A stretch of 64,000 nt of DNA from Sphingomonas sp. URHD0057 (lineage in GTDB: Bacteria; Pseudomonadota; Alphaproteobacteria; Sphingomonadales; Sphingomonadaceae): the NCBI RefSeq assembly GCF_000620665.1, contig NZ_JIAU01000005.1, forward strand, positions 301,501-365,500, written 5' to 3'. Position 1 is the first letter of the stretch. Each line of letters begins with the position of its first letter. Shown in pieces: positions 34,369 to 41,254 of the stretch. The notes below the pieces were generated by a model, which searched no databases, was not told the DNA's origin, and was given only the letters and a program-made list of their open reading frames with translations. The translations under genes were made by a program, and so were the position numbers.

Positions 34369-35160
34369 ATGAGTGACACATTGATCGGTGCCGAGCGGCG
34401 CGGGGCAGTGCTTCGGCTGGCGCTGGAGAATCCGCCGGCGAATCTTCTCTCGCTCGGGGTCATGGAAGCGCTTCAGGCGGAGCTCGACGCGGCCGGCAGG
34501 GACAAATCCGTGCGCGTTGTCGTCATCGCCGCGGCGGGGAAACTGTTCTCGGCCGGTCACGACCTCAAGGAGATGACCGCCCATCGCGCCGATGCCGACG
34601 GCGGCAAGGCGTTCTTCGAGCGCACCTTCGCGGCGTGCGCGCGGCTCATGCAATCGATCGTCGACCTGCCGCAGCCGGTCATCGCCGAAGTGGACGGGGT
34701 CGCGACCGCGGCAGGATGCCAGCTTGTTGCGTCGTGCGATCTTGCCATCGCCTCCGACCAGTCGCGCTTCGGCGTGAACGGGATCGACGTCGGGCTGTTC
34801 TGCTCGACTCCGGCGGTCGCGCTGACGCGCGCCATCAACCGCAAGCGAGCGATGGAAATGCTGCTGACCGGGGAGATGATCGACGCCCAAACCGCGCTGG
34901 CATTCGGGCTGGTGAACCGGATCGTGCCGCGAGAGGGGCTGAGCGAAGCTGTCGTGGAAATTGCTAACAGGATTGCGGCAAAGTCGCCGACCGCGGTGCG
35001 GCTCGGGAAAAAAGCCGTGCGCACGCAAGCGGCGATGGGACTGGCGGACGCGTACGAGCACACGTCGAGGGTGATGATCGAGAACATGCTGGCTGCCGAT
35101 GCGGAGGAGGGCATCGACGCCTTCTTCGAAAAGCGTCGTCCGGTCTGGCGCGAACAGTAG
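34369..35160 (+). CDS. Enoyl-CoA hydratase/isomerase family protein, ECHDC3-like
   Basis: Crotonase-fold protein of 263 residues. The oxyanion-hole segments are present: FSAGHDLKEM (about 60-69) and GVATAAGCQL (about 109-118). The two catalytic glutamates of classical enoyl-CoA hydratase are not in place: the first site is in VATAAG and the second reads GLFCSTPAV, a pattern like the ECHDC3 group. It may act on another CoA thioester reaction than hydration. The 248-base gap to the divergent flavoprotein gene contains only a tandem 9-base repeat (CGAAGTTGA twice, 34134-34151) that I can describe. Confidence 0.82.
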   Translation: MSDTLIGAERRGAVLRLALENPPANLLSLGVMEALQAELDAAGRDKSVRVVVIAAAGKLFSAGHDLKEMTAHRADADGGKAFFERTFAACARLMQSIVDLPQPVIAEVDGVATAAGCQLVASCDLAIASDQSRFGVNGIDVGLFCSTPAVALTRAINRKRAMEMLLTGEMIDAQTALAFGLVNRIVPREGLSEAVVEIANRIAAKSPTAVRLGKKAVRTQAAMGLADAYEHTSRVMIENMLAADAEEGIDAFFEKRRPVWREQ

Positions 35161-35272
35161 CCATCCTCGACGACTTGCTGACATTCATCGAACAGTCTGC
35201 CTGTGCCGTCTATATCGATGGACAGCAGCGCTGACTCGGTTACGCTGGCGGGGATTGTGGGAAGGGGTGCGA

Positions 35273-36331
35273 GTGCGCGGGCGTCGGTTCAGTTTGCTCC
35301 TGGCATTGACGCTTGTCGGGTCGGCGATGGCCGCCGCGCAGGCGCCGCAAATCGCCAAGCCCAGGCCGGCCCCGCCCGGGCCGTCGACCGTGCCGCCGCT
35401 CCCGCGGGCGGCGTTCGACAATAAGCTCGACATCGGCGGAGACGACATCCGCGCGCGCAAGGTCGGCACGAGGATGACCGTGGACACGCATGTCAACGGC
35501 CGCGGCCCCTATCGCTTCGTCGTGGATAGCGGCGCCGACACGTCCGTCGTCGGCCTTCGCATCGCTCATGATCTGGCGCTGCCGCTCGGCACGCCCGCAA
35601 TCCTCAACGGCACGACCGACCGCAGCATCGTCGATCGCGTGAAGGTCGCCCAGCTGGCGCTCGGCCGGACCGCGATTACGGACCTCGAACTGCCGGCGCT
35701 GCGAGAACAGGACCTCGGCGGCGAGGGCATGGTTGGGATCGACGCCCTCGTCAATCAGCGGCTGATGATGGATTTCGAAAAGAAGGTCGTCAGGATCGAG
35801 GACGCGCGGCTTCCCGAGAGATACGATCCCGGAGCCATCGTGATCATCGCGCGCCGCCGGCATGGTCAGTTGATCCTGACCCAGGTCAAGGCCGCCGGCC
35901 TGGCGCTCGACGCGGTCGTCGATACCGGATCGGAAGTCACGATCGGCAACGTCGCGCTGCGCAACAAGCTCATCCGCGGCAATCGCGACAAATTCTGGAC
36001 GGTCGAGGCGACCGGCGTCACGGGCGTGACGCGAAACATGCAAATGGCGCTGATCGGCGAGCTCAAGATCGGCCCGATCACCTTGCACAATGTGCCGATC
36101 GCGTTTGCCGACGTGCCGCCGTTCGAAGTATTCGGCCTTTCCAAGCAGCCGTCACTACTGCTCGGAACCGACTTGCTGGGGACGTTCCGCCGGGTCTCGC
36201 TCGACTTCCGCGCGCGCAAGGTCCGCTTCCTGCTGAAAAGCTGCGCGTCAAGCGGTGTGGCAATCAGCACCGCTCCGGATGCCGGGTTCGCGCGTCTGTC
36301 AGCGAACGAACGGGAAGCCTGCCAAAGCTAA
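35273..36331 (+). CDS. Secreted two-domain retropepsin-like aspartic protease
   Basis: Protein of 352 residues with a signal peptide (1-24, ...GSAMAAAQA) and a Pro-rich spacer. Two retropepsin-like domains follow, each with its own catalytic motif: VVDSGADTS (D85) and VVDTGSEVT (about D217). Aspartic proteases need two such aspartates, so the two halves could form a pepsin-like pair within one chain. The GTG at 35273 is chosen because GAAGGGG lies six bases upstream and the signal peptide starts there; another GTG at 35267 is possible. It would act in the periplasm or outside the cell. Substrate unknown. Confidence 0.8.
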   Translation: MRGRRFSLLLALTLVGSAMAAAQAPQIAKPRPAPPGPSTVPPLPRAAFDNKLDIGGDDIRARKVGTRMTVDTHVNGRGPYRFVVDSGADTSVVGLRIAHDLALPLGTPAILNGTTDRSIVDRVKVAQLALGRTAITDLELPALREQDLGGEGMVGIDALVNQRLMMDFEKKVVRIEDARLPERYDPGAIVIIARRRHGQLILTQVKAAGLALDAVVDTGSEVTIGNVALRNKLIRGNRDKFWTVEATGVTGVTRNMQMALIGELKIGPITLHNVPIAFADVPPFEVFGLSKQPSLLLGTDLLGTFRRVSLDFRARKVRFLLKSCASSGVAISTAPDAGFARLSANEREACQS

Positions 36332-36339
36332 GCTCGCCG

Positions 36340-37119
36340 TCAGTCGAACCCCCGGATGAACTCGTCGACGATGCGGTTGAACGCGTGAGGCTGTTCGAGA
36401 TTGGTGAGATGCCCGGCATGCTCGATCGCATCATAACGCGAACCGCCGACGATGTGTGCGAGCTCGCGGGACAGCTCGGGCGGCGTGACCTTATCCTCGG
36501 CGCCGCACAGGATCAGCGCGGGCGCCTGAATGGCCGCGGCGCGGCCGGCCTGATCGGCGAGCCACACTGCCTCGGCGCCGATGCAGAAGGCGGCGGGATC
36601 GATCCGCGCCATGGTCTCCACCACCTCCTCGCGAATCGCCGGATCGGCGGGCTGGGCGAGCAGCACGTCGGCCCGCCCTTCCGCCAACGCCCGCATGTCC
36701 TCGCTCGCGGCGACCGACCGCTCATAGATTGCGGTCCCGTCGGGATGCCTGGCGAAGGTGTCGGCCAGGATCAGTGAGGCGCATCGTTCGGGCGCCGCAT
36801 GGTGAAGCGCAATGGCGACCACGCCGCCGAGCGACAGGCCGCAGACATGTGCTCGCTCGACCCCGAGCGCGGTCAGCGCGGACAGGATCGCGGTGGCATA
36901 ATCGTCGCGCGTGGTGCTGCGCGGAGCGGGATCGCTGTCGCCGTAACCGGGATAGTCGAAGGCGATCGCCCGCCGCTCGGCGGCGAAGTGCCGGAGCTGC
37001 AGATGCCATACCGACTTGTCCGAGCCGACTCCGTGCAGGAAGACGATCGGGGTCGCGTCGCCACCGCCAGCTTGGTCATAGCCGATCGAATAGCCCGCGC
37101 TCGTCTGGACCCGCCCCAT
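36340..37119 (-). CDS. Alpha/beta hydrolase (3-oxoadipate enol-lactonase-like)
   Basis: Cytoplasmic alpha/beta hydrolase of 259 residues. The oxyanion loop is FLHGVGSDKSVW, the nucleophile elbow GLSLGG (S96), and the catalytic histidine is in EHAGHLTNLEQP near the end. The overall pattern is closest to 3-oxoadipate enol-lactonase (PcaD), but no other protocatechuate-branch gene is nearby, so the substrate is open. Nearest neighbours are convergent (retropepsin, eight bases) and divergent ([2Fe-2S] protein, 47 bases). Confidence 0.82.
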   Translation of the reverse strand: MGRVQTSAGYSIGYDQAGGGDATPIVFLHGVGSDKSVWHLQLRHFAAERRAIAFDYPGYGDSDPAPRSTTRDDYATAILSALTALGVERAHVCGLSLGGVVAIALHHAAPERCASLILADTFARHPDGTAIYERSVAASEDMRALAEGRADVLLAQPADPAIREEVVETMARIDPAAFCIGAEAVWLADQAGRAAAIQAPALILCGAEDKVTPPELSRELAHIVGGSRYDAIEHAGHLTNLEQPHAFNRIVDEFIRGFD

Positions 37120-37166
37120 GCTTCACATCTTGGCAGCCGGGTCCCGCGCGCGCTAGCCTGACCGCC

Positions 37167-37691
37167 ATGACCCGGATGACCGTCAATGGCGAAGCGATTC
37201 ACTACAGGCTCGACCCGGCGACACCTTTGTTGTGGGCGCTGCGCGACGCGTCGAACCTGACCGGCACCAAATACGGCTGCGACAGCCGCGACTGCGGGGC
37301 GTGCACGGTGATCATCGACGGCACGGCGGTGACCAGCTGCAGCGTCGCCATCGGCGCGCTCGAGGGCGCGGTCGTGACCACCATCGAGGGCCTGTCACCG
37401 GACGGGTCGCACCCGGTGCAGCAGGCCTGGCTCGCCGAGCAGGTGACGATGTGCGGCTATTGCGAGCCGGGCTTCATCATGGCCATCGCCGCAATGCTCG
37501 ATGCGACCGCCAATCCTTCAAACGAGCAGGTTGCGGCTTTGCCCAACATCTGTCGCTGCGGCGCCTATCCGCGGATCCGCAAGGCCGTCGCGCGCGCCGC
37601 GCGAGCGGCGGCGGCGTCCTCGAAACCTGAACAAACGGACCCGAAACGGTTAAGCGGCGGCTCATCTGAAATGGAGCAGAAACCGTTGTAA
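37167..37691 (+). CDS. Orphan [2Fe-2S] subunit of a xanthine-dehydrogenase-family oxidoreductase
   Basis: Protein of 174 residues with both [2Fe-2S] sites of the small subunit of molybdenum hydroxylases: C38, C43, C46, C58 in the plant-ferredoxin domain and C96, C99, C129, C131 in the helical domain (MCGYCEPGF, NICRCGAYP). It resembles IorA-type subunits of isoquinoline or aldehyde oxidoreductases. The molybdopterin-binding large subunit normally adjoins it; here the next gene is rcnB-like and no such subunit is in the window. The last 25 residues form a polar tail. It passes electrons from the Mo centre to an acceptor if a partner exists elsewhere. Confidence 0.87.
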   Translation: MTRMTVNGEAIHYRLDPATPLLWALRDASNLTGTKYGCDSRDCGACTVIIDGTAVTSCSVAIGALEGAVVTTIEGLSPDGSHPVQQAWLAEQVTMCGYCEPGFIMAIAAMLDATANPSNEQVAALPNICRCGAYPRIRKAVARAARAAAASSKPEQTDPKRLSGGSSEMEQKPL

Positions 37692-37712
37692 TGAACTTGA
37701 AAGGTCACTGTC

Positions 37713-38522
37713 ATGCGTAAAGTCCTGATCTCCCTTTTGCTGGCAAGCGCGGCCGCATCGCCGGCACTTGCCGAGCGTCCCGATCCGTCCGACCGCGAGC
37801 AGGCCCGCGCCGAGCGGCAGCAGGCGCGCGAGGATCGCCAGTCGGCCCGCGAGGACCGTTCGTCGTCGAACCAGAGCGAGTCGAACAGCCGGCCCGAGCC
37901 GCGCAACATCGAGCCGCGCCAGCAGCCGCCGGTCGAGCGTCAGGAGGTTCAGCCTGCATATGAGCGCCAGGGGCACGCGAACTTCGGCGGCGGCGCCAAC
38001 ACTCCGCCTGTCCAGCGTCAGCAGCTCCAGGCCGACCGGAGCGAGCGCGCCGGCCAGCGTGCCGAGCGGCTTCAGCAGTTGCGCGACAATCGCGAGCTGC
38101 GCCAATCGTCGCGGCCGACGCCGCGGGTGCTGCACACCCGCCCGCCGGTGGTCAGCAACGTGCCGCGTCCGGGCACCCAGCCGCCGCTTCGGGTCGAGCG
38201 CAACCGCGCGCCGGTCCAGTGGAGCAGCAACTGGCGTAACAACAACCGCTACGACTGGCAGAATCACCGCCGGCATCACCGGTCGCTCTTCCACCTCGGT
38301 TTCTATTACGACCCGTTTGGCTGGGGCTATAACCCGTTTCAGATCGGGTGGCGGATGTGGCCGAACTATTACAGCAGCCGGTTCTGGATCAACGATCCGT
38401 GGTACTATCGCCTGCCCTATGCGCCGCCGGGAACGCGGTGGGTCCGCTACTATGACGACGCCATTCTCGTCGACACGTGGAGCGGCCAGGTCGTGGACGT
38501 GATCTACAACTTCTTCTGGTAG
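37713..38522 (+). CDS. RcnB-family periplasmic protein with low-complexity Arg/Gln/Glu region
   Basis: Exported protein of 269 residues: signal peptide (1-20), a long highly charged segment rich in Arg, Gln, Glu and Ser (about 21-165, with repeated RxxQAREDR-like units), and a C-terminal RcnB domain (about 195-269, ...RWVRYYDDAILVDTWSGQVVDVIYNFFW). In E. coli RcnB takes part in nickel and cobalt homeostasis. Here the Tyr/Trp/His-rich segment before the domain could bind metal, but the role is not established. A hairpin terminator follows at 38543. Confidence 0.8.
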   Translation: MRKVLISLLLASAAASPALAERPDPSDREQARAERQQAREDRQSAREDRSSSNQSESNSRPEPRNIEPRQQPPVERQEVQPAYERQGHANFGGGANTPPVQRQQLQADRSERAGQRAERLQQLRDNRELRQSSRPTPRVLHTRPPVVSNVPRPGTQPPLRVERNRAPVQWSSNWRNNNRYDWQNHRRHHRSLFHLGFYYDPFGWGYNPFQIGWRMWPNYYSSRFWINDPWYYRLPYAPPGTRWVRYYDDAILVDTWSGQVVDVIYNFFW

Positions 38523-38542
38523 GTCATTTCGTAACAAGGTTG

Positions 38543-38575
38543 AGGGCGTCGCGGGAAGCCGCGGCGCCCTTTCTT
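38543..38575 (+). terminator. Rho-independent terminator after the RcnB-like gene
   Basis: AGGGCGTCGCGG and CCGCGGCGCCCT form a 12-pair stem with a four- or five-base loop, one G-U pair, followed by TTTCTT. It lies between the convergent RcnB-like and lysK genes; the T tract serves the plus strand. Confidence 0.8.
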
Positions 38576-38576
38576 G

Positions 38577-40154
38577 TCAGCCAAGCGCCTCGGCAATGAG
38601 CTTGCGGCTGTTGTCGATGCCGTAGAGGGCGATGAAGCTGCCCAGGCGCGGCCCTTGGGACGAGCCGAGCAGGATTTCGTAAAGCGCCTGGAACCAGGCG
38701 CGGAGGCTCTCGAACGGGTGCCGCTTGCCGACCTCGAACACGGCGTGCTGGATGGCTTCGCCGTCGGCTTCGGACGGAAGTGTAGCGAGCTCCGAATCGA
38801 GGTCGCGCAGCGCTTCGATTTCCATCGCGTTGGGTGGGCGGCGGCGCAGCTCGGGGACGACGAAGTCGCGGGCGTAATTGACGGCGAGACCGATTAGCTG
38901 GTCGAGCTCGGGATCGGTTTCGGCTGACGTACCCGGCGCGTAGCGCTGCACGAACCGCCACGCCGTGTCCTTGTCGGCGACGCCGGGCAGGCTGACCAGG
39001 TTGAGCAGCAGCCCATAGGTTAGCGGCAGCGTGCCTTCGGGTACCTTGCCGTTGTGGATGTGGTGGACGGGGTTGCCGAGCTTTTGTTCGATCGGCTGGC
39101 CCGGATAATTGCCGCGGAACTGCCAATATTCGTCGACCGCGCGCGGGATGACCCCGATGTGCAGGCTCTTGGCGCGCTTCGGCTCGCGGTAGATGTAGAA
39201 AGCGAGGCTCTCCTCGCTGCCGTAGCGCAGCCAATCCTCGAGGCTGAGGCCGTTGCCCTTGGACTTGGAGATCTTCTCGCCTTTCTCGTCGAGAAACATC
39301 TCGTAATTGAAGCCGTCGGGCGGGCGGCCGCCGAGGACGCGGGCGATCTTGCCTGACTGGACGACGCTGTCGATTAGGTCCTTGCCGGACATCTCATAAT
39401 CGACCTCGAGCGCCACCCACCGCGCCGCCCAGTCGACCTTCCATTGCAGCTTGGCGAGGCCGCCGAACGCCGATTGCTGGATTCGTCCGCCGTCCTCGTC
39501 ATCAAAGGCGACGAGCCCCGCTTCGGCGTCGATCACCTCGACCGGAACTTGCAGAACGCGTCCGGTCGTCGGCGAGATCGGAAGGACCGGTGAATATGTC
39601 TTGCGGCGGTCCTCGCGCAACGTCGGCAGCATCACGCCCATGATCGCGTCCCAGCCGTGCAGGACCTTGCGGATCACGGCATCGAATTCGCCGCTGGTAT
39701 AGCAATCAGTCGCCGAGACAAATTCGTATTCAAAACCGAAGCGGTCGAGGAACGAGCGCAGCATCGCATTATTGTGGTGTGCGAAGCTTTCATGGGTGCC
39801 GAACGGGTCGGGAATCCTGGTCAGCGGGCGCCCCAGATTCTCGGTGAGCAGTTCCTGGTTGGGGACATTGTCGGGAACCTTGCGCAGTCCGTCCATGTCG
39901 TCGCTGAAGGCGATCAGGCGCGTGGCGCCGCCGCCGGTCAGCTCCTCGTACGCCTGGCGCACGAAGGTCGTCCGGGCGACCTCGTTCCAGGTACCGATGT
40001 GGGGCAGCCCCGAGGGACCGTAGCCGGTCTCGAAGATCATCGGTTGGTCCGCGGGCTTGCCCTCAGGCCAGCGTTTCAGCAGCTTGCGCGCCTCCTCATA
40101 GGGCCAAGCCTTGGACGCCAGCGCGGCGTTGCGGAGATCGGGGACGTCGGACAT
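38577..40154 (-). CDS. lysK: Class I lysyl-tRNA synthetase
   Basis: Class I enzyme of 525 residues that charges tRNA-Lys with lysine in the cytoplasm. The HIGH-type signature is HIGT at 52-55 (GPSGLPHIGTWNEVAR) and the KMSKS-type loop is KISKSKGNG near residue 291. This archaeal-type class I form replaces the class II enzyme in many alphaproteobacteria, which supports the taxonomic placement. The ATG start is preceded by an in-frame open region but no better start. It stands alone, convergent with the RcnB-like gene and divergent from the cupin-like gene. Confidence 0.95.
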   Translation of the reverse strand: MSDVPDLRNAALASKAWPYEEARKLLKRWPEGKPADQPMIFETGYGPSGLPHIGTWNEVARTTFVRQAYEELTGGGATRLIAFSDDMDGLRKVPDNVPNQELLTENLGRPLTRIPDPFGTHESFAHHNNAMLRSFLDRFGFEYEFVSATDCYTSGEFDAVIRKVLHGWDAIMGVMLPTLREDRRKTYSPVLPISPTTGRVLQVPVEVIDAEAGLVAFDDEDGGRIQQSAFGGLAKLQWKVDWAARWVALEVDYEMSGKDLIDSVVQSGKIARVLGGRPPDGFNYEMFLDEKGEKISKSKGNGLSLEDWLRYGSEESLAFYIYREPKRAKSLHIGVIPRAVDEYWQFRGNYPGQPIEQKLGNPVHHIHNGKVPEGTLPLTYGLLLNLVSLPGVADKDTAWRFVQRYAPGTSAETDPELDQLIGLAVNYARDFVVPELRRRPPNAMEIEALRDLDSELATLPSEADGEAIQHAVFEVGKRHPFESLRAWFQALYEILLGSSQGPRLGSFIALYGIDNSRKLIAEALG

Positions 40155-40203
40155 TTGCCCCGCGCTCCTAGCGAACGGGCGGCGGCGCTGCTAGCCGAAG
40201 GAC

Positions 40204-41211
40204 ATGCGGCCGATCGCCGAATATGAACCGATGGATCGGGAGCGCTTCGAGCGCGAAATCGTGCCGAAGGGCGAGCCGGCGGTGCTGCGCGGGCTGGTCG
40301 CCGACTGGCCACTGGTCAAAGCCGGCAACGACGGGCCCGAAGCCCTCGCTCAAATGCTCCAATTCGCCGCGACCGACGAGCCGTTCCAGGCATGGTTTGC
40401 TCCGCCTGAGGTCGATGGCCGCTTCAACTACAATGCCGACTTCAGCGGCTTCAACTTCGAGCGGAAGCTGGCGACGGTCGACCAGCTGCTCGATTTGCTG
40501 CTGCGCCAGCTCGGGCACGACAAACCCCATTCAATGTACGCGGGCGGGATTCCGATCCAGAAGCACCTGCCTCCACTCATTCCGAATATTCCGGTGACGA
40601 TGCTCGATATGACGCGCGAGACGCTCATCTCGCTGTGGCTCGGGAACCGGACACACACCGCCACCCACTGGGACCAGTCGCAGAATCTCGCCTGCGTCGT
40701 CGCAGGCCGGCGGCGGTTTACGTTATTCCCGCCCGAGCAGCTGAAGAACCTTTATGTCGGGCCGCTCGATTTCACCCTGGCCGGACAGCCGATCAGTCTC
40801 GTCGACATCGACACCCCCGATCTCGCGACCTACCCGCGCTTCAGCGAGGCGCTGAAGTCCGCGCTGCGAGCGGAGCTGGGTCCCGGTGATGCGCTCTACA
40901 TTCCGGCGATGTGGTGGCACGACGTCCTCTCTCTCGACGATTTCGGGGCGTTGATCAATTTCTGGTGGCGCGACGCCGAGCCGCCGCTGCTGACCCCGCT
41001 CAACGCGCTTTATCACGCGGTGATCACGATGCGGGACCTGCCGCCGCACGAGCTGGCGGCGTGGCGGAACATGTTCGGCCATTACATTTTCGGCGAGAAC
41101 AGCGATCCCGTCGAGCACCTCCCCGAGAACGCGCGCGGAGTGCTCGGCAAGCGCACGCCGGAGCTGGTCGCGCGGGTGAAAAAGCTGTTGATCGACGCGC
41201 TGAGCGGCTGA
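40204..41211 (+). CDS. Cupin-like (JmjC-related) oxygenase family protein
   Basis: Protein of 335 residues of the Cupin_8/JmjC group. The putative Fe(II) facial triad is HxD in THWDQSQN (about residues 156-158) and the distal histidine in PAMWWHDVLSL (about 239); N-terminal VPKGEPAVLRGLVADWP is the typical entry. Members are 2-oxoglutarate-dependent hydroxylases acting on proteins, tRNA or small molecules; many in this bacterial group remain uncharacterised. It stands alone 49 bases from lysK. The GAAGGACATG start region shows a reasonable ribosome site. Confidence 0.82.
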   Translation: MRPIAEYEPMDRERFEREIVPKGEPAVLRGLVADWPLVKAGNDGPEALAQMLQFAATDEPFQAWFAPPEVDGRFNYNADFSGFNFERKLATVDQLLDLLLRQLGHDKPHSMYAGGIPIQKHLPPLIPNIPVTMLDMTRETLISLWLGNRTHTATHWDQSQNLACVVAGRRRFTLFPPEQLKNLYVGPLDFTLAGQPISLVDIDTPDLATYPRFSEALKSALRAELGPGDALYIPAMWWHDVLSLDDFGALINFWWRDAEPPLLTPLNALYHAVITMRDLPPHELAAWRNMFGHYIFGENSDPVEHLPENARGVLGKRTPELVARVKKLLIDALSG

Positions 41212-41254
41212 TTTCGCGTTCCATTTTCGTTCCGCTTTGCCGTAAGGTGCGTGC

